64,000 bases of DNA, taken from the NCBI GenBank assembly GCA_022496805.1, contig CM040097.1:21690072-21754071 (forward strand). Direction: 5' to 3'. Made by a program: the position numbers and the translations under genes. Source of the stretch: Pohlia nutans (Eukaryota > Streptophyta > Bryopsida > Bryales > Mniaceae). This document shows, one piece after another, positions 24,455 through 36,540 of this stretch (position 1 is its first letter; each line of letters starts with the position of its first letter). The notes beneath the pieces are model-generated. The model was not told the DNA's origin and did not search any database. It was given only the letters and a program-made list of their open reading frames with translations.

Positions 24455-25002
24455 TTAACCCTTTGACGCACCAGCGTCCATATTCTCGACGCTGGATGAT
24501 TTCTGACGCGTCCTTTCACCACATACGGTGATGTTTTTCATCCATCCAAAACTCTCTTGATTCTTGTGCTAGTTGACTACCATTTGTACGGTATGGATCT
24601 TCAAAATAAGATATTGTGAATTTTTGAAAAATAACAAAAGTGGTTTATGCCAAGTTTCATTCTTACTTCAAAAAGTGAGACTTTAAACATGATTTTCCAA
24701 AATAAATAGAATAAAATAATGGAAACCGTACCATCTTGTAGTGCATGTTATTTTGATTTCATTACAATATTTTTTAATTTTTTTGTGTTAGTTTTGGATT
24801 TTTAATTGAATTTCAAGAGAAAACCTTGCAAAATTAATTAAAAAATATTAATAATAAATATGATGAATCCAACTGTACAGATGTTATCTTCACATTGACA
24901 TTTATAATTTTGCTTTGTACATCAACTCCATTTTTGTTTTTCATCAAACATTTTATAACAAATCTTTGAAAACAGTGTTGAATCCGGATGTTAAAGGGTT
25001 AA
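24455..25002 (+). mobile_element. TTAA element, family E, copy 2 (548 bp, intact)
   Basis: TTAACCCTTTGACGCACCA, GCGTCCATATTCTCGACG (partly decayed palindrome), and right end GGATGTTAAAGGGTTAA. Confidence 0.9.
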
Positions 25003-25348
25003 ATTTTTTTGGATTAAATTTGATGTCAAATTAGTGTATAATAGATTAAATGATTTAAAAATAAGTTGTATCTTGGAACCACCATCATGAAGCTTTTAAG
25101 TGAACAATGACTCACAAGTAATTAACACAAAATTTGAAAAGTACAAATGGTGTTTATTAATAGGCACAGAAGTCCCTCGGGTTTGAATCAACATTAAATC
25201 TATGAAATAGTGTATCATATACTAAATAAAATCTAAATAAAATCAAGCACTGCCCAATCTGCACTGAGTCCCTCTCTCCTCCCATGATTTAGATAAATAT
25301 AATTCTCTTTGTTCTAAAGCTAAACATAAGGCAACTGAAGCCACTCTA

Positions 25349-26724
25349 TCAACCCTTTACCATCTCGATTAAACATTGTTCTAAGAGATTTGTTATAAAT
25401 TGTTTGATGAAAAACAAAAACGGAGTTGATGAACAAAACTAAGTTGTAAATGTCAATGTGAAGATCACATCTGTACGGTTGGATTCATTATTATTTTTAT
25501 TAATATTTCTAAATTAATTTTGCAAGGTTTTCTATTGAAATTCAGTTAAAAATCCCAAATTAACACTAAAAAATTAAAAAATACTGTAATGAAATTGGCA
25601 TAACATGCACTATGAGATGGTATGATTGGTTTTCATTATTGGGCGTTTGTATGGTACGGTCCACTAGAATTCTTGTCCCTGTGCACTCTTTTGAGGATTT
25701 TGAGAATTTGAGAATTTCATTTCAGAGAGATTGTGAAAACCTAAAGTGGTAGGATGGACTATACCAATAAAAGAGAATGTTTTTTTAAAAAAAAATTATA
25801 AATTCGGCATTACATTTTAATGTGGGATGAAACAAAGGGACAAAGGGTAAATGAGTGCGTTGCCACAATGCATAATATGCACTCTAAATTCTAAAAGAGA
25901 AAGAGAACATAGGGTTGTGGATGGACTTTTGAGCTATGAATTTTCCAATGTTCAAATATGTGAAGAAAAATATCTTCCAATTTTTTCAATTTTTTTGAAT
26001 TGATTAAAGTTTCAAATTTTAAAATGTATTATTTTTGAGAGGGATTATTATTTTTTCTTTATTGTTAATTTTTTTTGATGAAATTCTTTTTTGAATATAC
26101 TTGAAAACGAAATTTTGTAGGTTGGCTTATTTTAATCTTTTTTTAAATATAGAATCAAACGTAAGCTATATTTGCATTCAAAGTTTGATCATAAATTGGT
26201 AAAACTCTTATTAAAATGGGAGTTTTGATACTCAAAATATTCAGCATAAAATCATTGTAACATTCTAAAATTTTATTTTTTGGAATATATGTACATAAAT
26301 CTAGATGTTGGTTCACTCATTTTGCATTGAATCATTGCTACATAATTTTCAAATTGGTTTGAAAGTTAGCTTTTTAGAAAAAATGCTCAAAGTGCACAAA
26401 TGTGCACCAAAATGTAATGAGTTCACCAGAGGAGTAAGTGGACCGTACCATAAAACACCCTATTTGATTCTACTTACTTTAGAAAATCATGTTTAAGGTC
26501 TCACTTTTTGAACTAAGAATGAAACTTGACATAAACCAATTGTTTTGTTTTTCAAAAAATCACAATATCTTATTTTGAAGATTCATACTGTACAAATGAT
26601 AGTTAACTAGCACAAGAACCAAGAGAAAATTGGATGGATGAAAAAATGTACAAGATGTAGTTAAGAGACATGTTGCAATTTGTACATCCTCCATTATATG
26701 GACTCGAACGCGTCAAAGGGTTTA
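25349..26724 (-). mobile_element. TTAA element, family E, inverted, split by an 820-bp insertion
   Basis: Left end is TCAACCCTTTAC; right end is GAACGCGTCAAAGGGTTTA, so both TTAA copies carry one change. The E body runs to CATTATT at 25640 and resumes at TATTTGATTCTACTTAC at 26461. Confidence 0.8.
25641..26460. mobile_element. Insertion with GGG(C/T)GTTT termini, TSD TATT
   Basis: GGGCGTTTGTATGGTACGGT at left faces ACCGTACCATAAAACACCC at right, with TATT repeated on both sides. Other E copies give the empty site CATTATTTGATTC. Superfamily is unclear; no transposase frame. Confidence 0.8.
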
Positions 26725-26774
26725 TTTGTGTCACAATTCGGGCCCCATTACTTAATCCATCCAAGCACTTTGCT

Positions 26775-26945
26775 TCTGGTCATCTAAAATCCATGGTTCC
26801 TAATTCCTATAGTCTCTAACCTCAAGAGGGATGAGTAGTCCTAACCACTGATCCTTTGTTCTGTTGCCATAAAATCAAGGGCAGGTTGAACAAACACTTT
26901 ATTCACCCTAGCCTCCTCGAGGATCAGAGTTCTTTTTTTTGTCAC
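26775..26945 (-). repeat. SINE-like repeat, diverged copy 3
   Basis: The reverse strand has GAACTCTGATCCTCGAGGAG and GGGTGAATAAAGTGTTTGTT, matching the heads of the repeats at 1771 and 14761. Confidence 0.5.
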
Positions 26946-27119
26946 GATTCGAGAGTCACACCATTTGTGTACAAATCAAAATTTTAAATATAAGATACTG
27001 GTACATAATGACAACAAAGTGGTACAAATATTCACATAGCACAAATAGGATGGTTTACCTTAATACTGTGATCAGTGGTTCTGTTATCCTGTAGATATTT
27101 TGATGTATTATGTTAATAT

Positions 27120-27265
27120 AGATACATCAAGTCTTTTTCATTGCCTTCAAGTGGGGAATGCAATTTAGAACAACATTTGCAATGACATTAGGATGTTGTT
27201 GTAACATGTCATAACAACATTTTAATGTTATTCTACTGCATTCCAAGATAACGTCGTTCACATAT
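27120..27265. repeat. Cluster of AACGACATT-type motifs, copy 1
   Basis: Variants of AACAACATT and AATGTTGTT alternate in both orientations (for example TTTAGAACAACATTTG, GGATGTTGTTGTAACATG, TAACGTCGTTC). Related clusters are at 33640 and 34440. Confidence 0.6.
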
Positions 27266-27868
27266 AGTTATTCTATGGACTTGTTCCCACTTGTGAATAA
27301 GGTACACCAACCTATTACCACCATGTTTCCAATTCCACCTTCATGTTTTGGTGGTATATGAGGGCCGTAATAGGTAGCTTCTCTAATGCTCAATGACTTG
27401 GATTTTGCCTAGTTTATAGAGAGAATTAGCTAAAAGAAAGAACTTTGAATGCACAACTCTGAATTTTCCCACATAGAATAAGTTCTAAAGTTGGTTAATT
27501 TCAGGGATCTTCCTCACATAAGGTTCTTTAGCCGTTGCCAAGGTTCACTATTTTGCTCTCACTACATGAAAAATAAGAATTCAAAACTTGTGATTATTGA
27601 GGCAGGGCTACTGTGGGCTTCCAACCTTCCATCATCATTCGTTAGGTAAATCATGACGTGGCATGTTCAATATTTTAGAATCCGCTAGAGTGATTCTTGT
27701 GCAACGATTCTTATTCTAGGGTACATCTCACAAGGGCTAAACAACCTTCTTCTACCAGAAGAAAAAAAAAACTACTGGTATGTGTTCCATTGTGTGATAC
27801 GGTACAAGTGTCATGTCATGGTTAATGTCTTAGGTTACAACTAGGTCAATTCTTAGGGACATGGGACA
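27266..27868. other. Intergenic sequence
   Basis: No gene or bounded element recognised. Confidence 0.5.
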
Positions 27869-28402
27869 TTAACCCTTTGAAGCACATGCGTCCATATAGT
27901 GGACGATGAACATATTCAAACATATATGGACAATTTTCATGCATCCAAATTTTTCTTGGTTTTTGTGCTAGTTGGCTATCATTTGTACAATATGGATCTT
28001 TAAAATAAGATATTACGATTTTTTTTTGAAAAACAACATAATTGGTTTATGTCAAGTTTCATTCTTAGTTCAAAAAGTGACGGATTAAACATGATTTTCC
28101 AAAATAAGTAAAATCAAATAATGGAAACCATACTATCTTGTAGTGCATGTTATTCCAATTTGATCACAATATTTAAAATAAAATTGTGAAAATTTGGGAT
28201 TTTTAATTGAATTTCAAGATTAAAAATTGCAAAATTAATTTAAAAATATTAATTAAAAAATGATGAATCCAATTGTACCGATGTGATCTTTACATTGACA
28301 TTCGTAACTTTGCTGTGAACATCAACTCCATTTTTGTTTCTCATCAAACATTTTACAACGAATCTTTGAAAACAATGTTGAATTGGGACGTTAAAAGGTT
28401 AA
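27869..28402 (+). mobile_element. TTAA element, family E, copy 4 (534 bp, intact)
   Basis: TTAACCCTTTGAAGCACAT, CGTCCA-TATAG-TGGACG, and right end GGGACGTTAAAAGGTTAA. The large hairpin element begins 4 bp further on. Confidence 0.9.
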
Positions 28403-28406
28403 CTAA

Positions 28407-29554
28407 GGGGCAATGGTCTTATATGGGTACCCCGAAAAGCCCTTTGAACTCTAAAATCAACCCCCATGACAACTTTGAATAAGTCCCTCTTTAAAACAAA
28501 ATAAAAATTGAATCGACCGGATGTGGTTTTCATTTCCTACATTTATGCAGTACACAAAAAAAAATTCACATAAAAATTGAAGAAGTTTAAAGATTTTAAA
28601 CGAGTCTTTTAGTACAAAAATCAAAATTTGTCCTAGCTGCTCAAAAAAACCAAAACATTTGTTTAAAATATCCAATGACGTCATTTTGGTACCAATTTTT
28701 GGTATGAAGTACATTTAGATATGTGTTATTTGAAATGATTAATTTGAACGCTAAAAAATATTATTCATTTTGTACTACAATGCCTGCAAATGCTAATTTT
28801 TGGCTATTTTTCTCACAAAGCAAAACACATGAAAATTAATTAATTTAATTGAAAATTTGGATTTGAATTAAAGTGTTTCATGTCATCTAGGTGTGGATAT
28901 TTTTATAAATTTTTTATTTATAATTCTAGTCAATTGAAATGGACAAATTCGTCAAAATTTGGAAAAGCAAATATATAAGAATGTTTGAAATTTCCAAATT
29001 TCCAAATTTTGACAAATTTGTCTACTTTAATTAAATTAAATAAATTATTTTAAATTATAAAAATACCCACACTTGGATGACATGAAACACATTAATTCAA
29101 GTCCAAATTTTCAATTGAATAAATTAATTTTCATGTGTTTTGCTTTGTGAGAAAAATAGCCAAAAATTAGCATTTGCAGGCATTGTAGTACAAAATAAAT
29201 AATATTTTTTAGCGTTCAAATTAATCATTTCAAATAACACATATCTAAATGTACTTCATATCAAAAATTGGTACCAAAATGACGTCATTGGATATTTTAA
29301 ACAAATGTTTTGGTTTTTTTGAGCAGCTAGGACAAATTTTGATTTTTGTACTAAAAGACTCTTTTAAAATCTTTAAACTTCTTCAATTTTTACGTGAATT
29401 TTTTTTGTGTATTGCATGAGTGTAGGAAATGAAAACCACATCCGGTCGATTCAATTTTTATTTTGTTTTAAAGAGGGACTTATTCAAAGTTGCCATGGGG
29501 GTTGATTTTAGAGTTCAAAGGGCTTTTTGGGGTACCCATATCAGACCACTGCCC
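28407..29554. mobile_element. 1.15-kb near-perfect hairpin element, copy 1
   Basis: TAA duplications flank GGGGCAATGGTCTTATATGG and CCATATCAGACCACTGCCC. Both arms carry GGGTACCCC, AACCCCCATG, ATTGAATCGACCGG, CAAAATTTGTCCTAG and GACGTCATTTTGGTACC in mirror order, with the turn near 28970. The TAA duplication and GGGC ends fit PIF/Harbinger. It carries no transposase. A partial copy is at 50347. Confidence 0.9.
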
Positions 29555-29935
29555 TAAGTGGCTATAGCCTATTGAAGAATAAGCTATAGAGTACCGGTAC
29601 AAACCCGCTCTATCATGAACCACTACACCCATTATAGTATTTAGTCCAAGATGCACTAATTGTTTTATAACGACTACATTTTTTAACGTAGAATGAATAC
29701 TTTTACCAAGTATGTTTATGGATGTTCTCCTATATGAGTAGTACCAAAATCTTCAACCTTGATAATAAAATTTTCCTTGTATAAAAAGTTATAACCTTGA
29801 ATAAATTGTTAGTGTCGCTTGGACTAAATATAGTAATGAGTGTATTGTACCCTTTTGTGGAATCACACGTGTTGGATAAACCAATGTGTTTGGGGATTTT
29901 GGAGATGTGGTGATTCAATACTCTACACTGATTAT

Positions 29936-30147
29936 TCCATTTAGTGTGTGTGGTACTAATTCTCGAAGCTTGCACTATTTTGCCAAATCTCAAAATTAGA
30001 GAGGGCTGAAATTTTTTGCTGAGTGATTGAAATCTTCAATATCACACTAACTTTACATCATAATAATATTTAATATTTAGTATCACCTTCACTAATTTCC
30101 CACACGCACTATAAACCCTCCTTCACTAAATGAGATAATTATCAGTG
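29936..30147 (+). mobile_element. Miniature element family M, copy 3 (TA-flanked)
   Basis: TA-CACTGATTATTCCATTTAG at left and GAGATAATTATCAGTG-TA at right. About 210 bp, internally self-complementary near the ends. Confidence 0.8.
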
Positions 30148-30219
30148 TAGTTAACTTACATAAAGTGGATTTCAGATGTCCAAACAAAGAGAATTGTTGA
30201 AAATTTCAAGTTTGGAAAC

Positions 30220-30807
30220 TTAACCCCTAAACGTCAGAGCGTCCAGAAAGTGGACGACTATCAGATTCAAACCCTTCTCACGTTCTCATCAATGCTTGGA
30301 TGAAAGTCATCCAATTTTTTGGAGATTCTTCACCAAGTTGTTGTCCTATCTAACCGTTGGATTTAGTCATACTTGATTACATATTTTTCTAAAATTACAA
30401 ATGTAGAAGTATGTCAAGTCGTTGACCAAGCCAAAATTGCATTGACTGTAGTTCAAAAGTCGCCTTGCAAAAATGAGGTCATAGATTTAAGAAACACAAA
30501 AATTTCAAAGAATCACTACGTTTAAGAGTATCTCATTTCAAATTCATTCCAACAAATTTTACTGAAAAAATATTAAATTTTTGTTTGTAATCGAATTTAG
30601 AAGGAATTTTTAATTTTAACTTTCAAATTTTATGATTAAATATTGGTGATAGTATTAGTGAATCAAACCGTACGGATGAAATCTAAAATTCAAAATCTAG
30701 AACTTTTATTTGTATATCAATTCCAAAATATTCTTCTAAATAGAAGTTCATGATGCATTTTCACAAATTGTCAATTCCAGGGACACCGTGGTACGTTTAG
30801 GGGTTAA
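30220..30807 (+). mobile_element. TTAA element, family A, copy 2 (588 bp, intact)
   Basis: TTAACCCCTAAACGTCAGA, CGTCCA-GAAAG-TGGACG, and right end GGTACGTTTAGGGGTTAA. It is the clearest reference copy of the family. Confidence 0.92.
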
Positions 30808-31040
30808 GATATAAATTAATTGCAACTACAGTTCAGAATAGAGACAATCTGAACCAGAACCAGACAATCCAGACTTGACACATGATCAATTCCTCTAAAT
30901 ATCAGCTCAAGTTAACTTACTCCCCTTAAATTGATTCACAGACACACACCAGTTGTATGACCAGTGTCAAGAATTCGATACGATTCTGAGTGCAGTGGTA
31001 TTTGTCGATAATTGTCCATTTGTCCAGAGGCTTTATGTAA
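30808..31040. other. Short intergenic stretch
   Basis: Imperfect CAGAACCAGACAATC-type repeats near 30845-30875; otherwise nothing. Confidence 0.4.
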
Positions 31041-31402
31041 GGGCCGCTTCACACTATGGCCGTCCAAGTCGAGAGGCCATGGGATTGAGTGGCCAAACTT
31101 TGTTGAGAGTCCAAAGAAATGGGTTGAAAATAAACAATAAAATATAGTTTTGATTTTTTATGAAAAGAAATCGACGACCTCTCGACCATAGTTTCGGTTT
31201 CCATTCCCGTTCGACCCAAACTTTCTTTCGAGAGTCCGTCGCCTTGGTCAAAAAGTGTTGTCACGTAGGCATTTTGAAGGGCGACGACCTTTGGACTTTG
31301 GCCTTTAGTGTGAAGGGTCGAGAGGCCAAATTCTTGGTTTCTTGCAATCCGATTGGTGGAATCAACGGCCTCTCGACCTTCGGCCACAATGTGAAGCGGC
31401 CC
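31041..31402. mobile_element. PIF/Harbinger-like miniature element (362 bp)
   Basis: TAA is duplicated on both sides. Termini GGGCCGCTTCACACTATGGC and GGCCACAATGTGAAGCGGCCC match over about 22 bp. Internal GAGAGGCC and GGCCTCTCGACC motifs repeat in both orientations. The overlapping frames 31049-31447 lie in this and are not genes. Confidence 0.88.
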
Positions 31403-31791
31403 TAAGTGATGATCACCTAAAATACAAGTTTGGTGACATGGGACCATCTAACACTAAGGTAGAAGCACCAAAAACTGTTAGGTACCAATTGTGGTCACCT
31501 ATAAAAGCACCTGTTTCAACTTCAGGAGTTCCCAATTTAGTTATCACAAGCATTAATTATATATACCAAGTTAGCAATCTGATTGGATTAGAAATGAAAA
31601 ACAGTTCTTGGTACACCTACTAACATCAATAGTGGTCTATGCATATTAAGTTAAAATTTTATAACAAAATCATACATTGTGAAAAAATTAATTAAAATTT
31701 GAGCTTGGTTATGAAACCCAAATTTTTATGTGCTACAATTTTTTATCATTGAAAATCAGCGCTCCAAACTGACGGCAACTGTACCCCTTAC
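31403..31791. other. Intergenic sequence
   Basis: Nothing recognised. Confidence 0.45.
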
Positions 31792-31963
31792 CTCACAAGG
31801 AGAAGACGTTGCTTTTCACTGGGTAGGCGAGTCAAACGGCGCCACTTCGCACTCACTGCATAGGCGCTTAAGACTTGGTGTGTGCAATTTGTCACGTAGG
31901 ACAAGTGTGTACAGTGAACTTTGACACTGTTCCTTGTGAGAAGCAATGCCTCTGCTAGTAGTG
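31792..31963 (-). mobile_element. CACTA-like miniature element, family Z, copy 1
   Basis: Reverse-strand copy of 34687 and 54632: left CTCACAAGGAGAAGACG, right CTGCTAGTAGTG, with internal AGTCAAACGGCGCCACTTCG and CACTGCATAGGCGC. Ends resemble CACTACTAG. Confidence 0.8.
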
Positions 31964-32120
31964 TAAGTGACAATTCACTCAATGTACTCCCTCCATTTCA
32001 TAATAAGAGTTTACTTTTTTGGCATTTTTTTTCCCTACTTTTTGTCCTATATTTTTTACTTCAAATATGAGCACTATCTACTTCAAATGGGGTGGACAAA
32101 GAGAGTGACACAAAAAACTA

Positions 32121-32447
32121 TTAACCCCTAAACGTCCAAGCGTCCAAAAACTGAATCACAAACAAATTCAAAGCCTTGTATCTTTCTCATACAATCTCGG
32201 ATGACTTTCATCCAAGTCGCCTTTGCAAGCCTATTAAGTTCTCTACCAATTAAAGTAAATCTCATGTGATGGGGAGATGTTGATAATATTGGAGAGGCCT
32301 CCAAATGCAAGTATGTCAAATTTTTTGGGTAGGTTTTATGCTTGCAATGGTCCTCTCATGTACACCTCATCTACATCTCAACCATGCTAATATCTATTTT
32401 TAAGGCTAGCATCTACTTGTGTTCAAGTCGGTACGTTTAGGGGTTAA
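32121..32447 (+). mobile_element. TTAA element, family B (327 bp), nested
   Basis: TTAACCCCTAAACGTCCAA, GCGTCCAAAAACTGAATC (palindrome right arm decayed), and right end CGGTACGTTTAGGGGTTAA. Nested in the Stowaway-like element; single copy here. Confidence 0.88.
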
Positions 32448-32496
32448 AGATAACCCATTTTTTGAGTATTGAGATGACTTTTTGGGAAAAAAATTG

Positions 32497-33083
32497 TTAC
32501 CCCCTAAACGTACCAGGGTGTCCTTGGAATTGACAGTTTGAGAAAAATCATCATAAACTACTATTTAGAAGAATATTTTGGAATTGATATACAAATGAAA
32601 GTTCTAGATTTTGAATTTTAGATTCCATCCGTACGGTTCGATTCACTAATACTATCACCAATATTATATCATAAATTTGAAAGTTAAAATTAGAAATTCC
32701 TTCTAAATTTGATTACAAACAAAATTTTAATATTTTTTGAGTAAAATTTGTTGGAATGAATTTGAAATGAGATACTCTAAAACATGGTGATTTTTTGAAA
32801 TTTTTGTATTCCTTAAATCTATGACCTCATTTTTGCAAGGCCACTTTTGAACTACAGTCAACGCAATTTTGGCTTGGTCAACGACTTGACATACTTCTAC
32901 ATTTGTAATTTTAGAAAAATATGTAATCAAGTATGACTAAATCCAACCGTTAGATAGGACAACAACTTGATGAAGAATCTCCAAAAAATTGGATGACTTT
33001 CATCCAAGCATTGATGAGAACGGGAGAAGGGTTTGAATCTGTTAGTCGTCCACTTTCTGGACGCTCTGACGTTTAGGGGTTAA
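32497..33083 (-). mobile_element. TTAA element, family A, copy 3 (587 bp), nested
   Basis: Left TTAC (one change) then CCCCTAAACGTACC; right end GACGTTTAGGGGTTAA. Body very close to 16832 in the same orientation. Nested in the Stowaway-like element. Confidence 0.9.
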
Positions 33084-33130
33084 GTTGAAACATGCCAAAA
33101 AAGTAGACTCTTATTATGAAACAGAGGGAG

Positions 33131-33639
33131 TACCTCTCTTGTTCACTGATTGATTTGGGTAACTAAGCGCCACGTTTCAGCTGATTTTGGAGTAATCTAT
33201 GCACATGTATAAGACTATGATTATCATCTTTGGAAATACAATTTGGAAATACAATTATTATTCTAAATACAATTTACAAGAAGATAAAAATTCCATTTGA
33301 TATTCTACTAAATTCCTCGACGTCTGGTGAAATTTTCAGCCAGATTTTAAGTGCATATTTGCTCGGTTACAGAGAATACTACATCTAAACTGTGATCAAA
33401 ACCAAGTTAGAAAGCAGACCAAAACCAGCGTATCTGCTTGTCTAAGTCTTGGCATGGGAATAGCTTTTCTCAAGCATTCAGGCTCAATATGGGAATGTGA
33501 GAAACAAAGCCAATGTCAATTTCATCGCAATAGAATCGGTTCAAGCCTGCGATCTCAAATAAAAATGTGAGCTTGTTCAAGATATATATATCTTGTAAAG
33601 TGCAAGGTGCTGATGTAACGGCATCAACAAATGTGAAGG
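33131..33639. other. Intergenic sequence
   Basis: No gene or bounded element recognised. Confidence 0.45.
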
Positions 33640-33785
33640 CAATGGATACTAGAACAATGTTCGGAACAACATTTGAATGTCGTTTTAACGCGTGGGAACA
33701 TCTCAATGTCATTCCAGTACATTGAAATGTTGTTCTAGCATGTTCCATAGAAATGTTGTTCTTACAATCATGTCGTTCTAAGCAT
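33640..33785. repeat. Cluster of AACGACATT-type motifs, copy 2
   Basis: GAACAACATTTGAATGTCG, AACATCTCAATGTCATTCC and GAAATGTTGTTCTTACAATC alternate within 150 bp, as at 27120 and 34440. Confidence 0.6.
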
Positions 33786-33881
33786 CTGTGACTAGAATTG
33801 CAAGCAGAGAGTTGGGTGCTTGGGGAACAAAATTAGTGCATCCGAAGCATGGATTCAGTGCATTGGAATTATAAATCATTA

Positions 33882-34074
33882 CACTAATTATCCCATTTAG
33901 TGAGGGAGGGTTTATAGTGCATGTGGGAAATTAGTGAAGGTGATACTAAATACCATTATGATGTAAAATTAGCTTTCAGCCACTCAGTACAAATTTCAGC
34001 CCTCACTAATTTTACATCATAATAGTGCATGCCTTGGGAATTAGTATCACACACACTAAATGGGATAATCAGTG
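33882..34074 (-). mobile_element. Miniature element family M, copy 4
   Basis: CACTAATTATCCCATTTAGTG at left after TA and AAATGGGATAATCAGTG at right. The interior is inverted relative to the 18901 copy. Confidence 0.8.
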
Positions 34075-34439
34075 TTGTGGTATATACATTGTAAAACATT
34101 TCTGGATTAATATTTCTGTGACACAACCTATATATTTACACAAGCAAGATAGCTATGTATTGGAAAAGCAAATGGTCCAGATCATTCAACAGGTCACCAA
34201 GAATAAGAAAATTTCATTATATCCAATAAGCTAAGTGGTCCAGATAGTGCTCTGATTTGAGAGTAAGTGAGAAGTCATTCATTTGAGAGACGGAATTATA
34301 AACTTGCTTGAATTGCGGAATCATAAACTTGCTTGAATTTGGTGCAAAATTGGGCTTCATGTGCTATTTCGATACAGATGTTCACAATCCAATATATTCA
34401 AATCCCAAGAGAGTAAAGAACATACCGACACTGAGAACC

Positions 34440-34985
34440 GCAGCTCCAGTCTCACTATAACACAGTTTGTGTTCAGAACGACATTGGGGTGTCGTTCTAA
34501 CCACATTGGAACGACATTTCAATGCTCTTCCAACACGCAACATGTTAGAATGACATCAACATGTTGTTCTAGCGTGTTGTAAAGAAATGTCATTCTTACA
34601 ATGTTGTTGTAACCACGTGCTCCGAATTGTGTTCATCATGTGAAATGGAATATAGGTGTGAATTGGTGCGCTTCCAATCACAGTTACACTACTAGCAAAG
34701 GCGTCGCTTCTCACTCAGAACAGTGTCAGAGTTTATTGTACACACTTGTCCTAGTACGTGACGGATTGCACTCACCAAGTCTTGAACGCCTAAGCAGTGA
34801 GTGCGAAGTGGCGCTGTTTGACTCACCTACCGAGTGAAAAGCGACGCCTGCTCCTTGTAGTGTAACAAGCAGATGGTTAGAACGACATTATTCTAGAATG
34901 TGGTAGGACGACATTAGAATGTGTTGAAACGACGTGCTTATCACAACATCCCAATGCCGTTCCGAATGTTGTTCTAAATTGCTCT
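34440..34985. repeat. Cluster of GAACGACATT motifs, copy 3, split by a family Z element
   Basis: GAACGACATTGGGGTGTCGTTC, GGAACGACATTTCAATG, AGAACGACATTATTC and GGACGACATTAGAATG occur in both orientations. The same cluster resumes after the insertion at 34687-34862, so it is probably the two ends of one unclassified element. Confidence 0.65.
34687..34862 (+). mobile_element. CACTA-like miniature element, family Z, copy 2
   Basis: CACTACTAGCAAAGGCGTCG faces CGACGCCTGCTCCTTGTAGTG with TTA and TAA on the flanks. Internal arms TCGCTTCTCACTC and GAGTGAAAAGCG pair. Confidence 0.85.
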
Positions 34986-35769
34986 GAGCCCCTTTGTGTT
35001 GATATAATTTCACAGTGCTTTCAGTTTTATTAATTGTTCCATGAATTTCATCAGTGTCGATCCTACAGTGCTTTTGCCTCATTATGGTGCTTTAATTCAG
35101 TTTTTCATCAGGGGTGAATCCGCCACAAGGTGAAGCTTAGCTGCCCACTGAATGATGAAGTGGAAATCATAATATGTCTTGGATCACAAAAACCTAAGAC
35201 AAATATATATACCTTGACTGACTTCCACACACAATTGAATAAGAAGTATGATCGTTCACGATCACACTCCAAAATGCGTGGCTTGCATCAGTTCCCATGC
35301 CCAGTGTTTTTTGGGCGATTTATCGCAAAATTGTTGCACAAAATATATCTTCCAAAAATGAACTATTGAAATGCAACAAGAAAGTAATGCCAAAATCGTT
35401 GGAAAAGGGTGTACTGTCGCTACATTTTCCACAAATATATATGTTTTGGATGAATAAAAAATCATATTTCACCCATATTTCATCCAGATTATGAAGTGAG
35501 CAGCTTCATGATTTCACTTGGACATTATGACTTACACTACCTGAAAATATTGAAAAAAAAAATCACTGCCCATGCTGAAGCTCTACTCCACCAGGGAACT
35601 CACAGGATTTGCCTCATGAATACAAGACGTACATGATGATGTGGTGTAAGTCCGATATCATAAGAGGGTGTAGGAGTGTGAGCTTCTGAGGTGAGACTTT
35701 GCGATGCAATTCACATGTGTTAGAGAGGCTCCTCATGAGAGATTCGTGCCCGCTCTCTGCATAGAGAAT
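34986..35769. other. Unassigned intergenic sequence
   Basis: No supported gene. The frame 35130-35369 (79 codons) starts cleanly, but I recognise no family, and the overlapping antisense frame argues against it. Confidence 0.4.
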
Positions 35770-36540
35770 AAACTAATTTCAGTTCCTGCTTTGGATTAGA
35801 GGATGGGTGCTTGAGTGATTGAACAGGCTTGGCACTTCTTCAAACCAAGGCCGCTGTCTTTCACGAACCTGCTCTCACTTTTGGTAGAGGAGATTGAAAG
35901 GAGATTCTTTAGTGAGCCGGTTGTCTAGTAGAGTGGGTTGGTGCATCATGGGGAGTAGCTCTTAGCATCGCGTAATCCACAACCGTGAGACTCATCCTCC
36001 GTGAGACTCACCAAATCTTTTCCCTTCTCTTCGCAAATTGAAACCACAGGGTTTTGCCACCACTCTTCAAGGAGACAGGAGCTACATCCTCTACATCCTC
36101 ACTCTAAAGCTCGTTGCAAAAGCTCGCACTTCGATACCCCGTACGCGGCAGAAAATTTGAACTGAGTATTATTTTTGTGCCTGGCCCTTCCCTTGGTCGA
36201 TTGTTGACATATGTGATTAGAATGCACAAACCAAAATAGAATTGCCACGGCCTCTTTTACAACAGAAAGTGATAGAAATAGTGTCAAATGAGGGTAGTAC
36301 TCCAAACATCGCTAGTGGACTCCACTATCCTTATTGATACCTAGCTCTAGCATTTCTACTAGTGTTCCAACACTTAATTCCTTAGCCGCAATATTGTTTT
36401 TATTTTTTTAGTCAAAGTACAAATTTTTGACACTCACACGCTTATCTTTTCTTGAATGGTTTTGCTAGTACGATGATTATATTGGTTTGGTAGTTAGTTT
36501 CTTCTATACCAAATCCTTAATCTTCTAAGTGTCAAATTTA

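Larger units (their letters stand above)
31987..33130. mobile_element. Stowaway-like (Tc1/mariner) element, 1144 bp, hosting two TTAA elements
   Basis: TA-CTCCCTCCATTTCATAAT at left and ATTATGAAACAGAGGGAG-TA at right. The match extends inward for about 40 bp through ACTTTTTTGGCAT. Nested elements at 32121-32447 and 32497-33083 make up most of it; without them it would be a short element of about 230 bp. Confidence 0.92.

Noticed and set aside
31049..31447. 132-codon minus-strand frame
   Set aside because: Lies in the Harbinger-like miniature element, where overlapping frames on both strands are open because of its inverted structure.
27120..34985. AACGACATT motif arrays as a possible CRISPR-like array
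   Set aside because: Motifs are short, degenerate, in both orientations and unevenly spaced; the genome is eukaryotic.
35130..35369. 79-codon plus-strand frame starting with ATG
   Set aside because: No recognised domain, overlapping antisense frames open, not in the duplicated or conserved parts.
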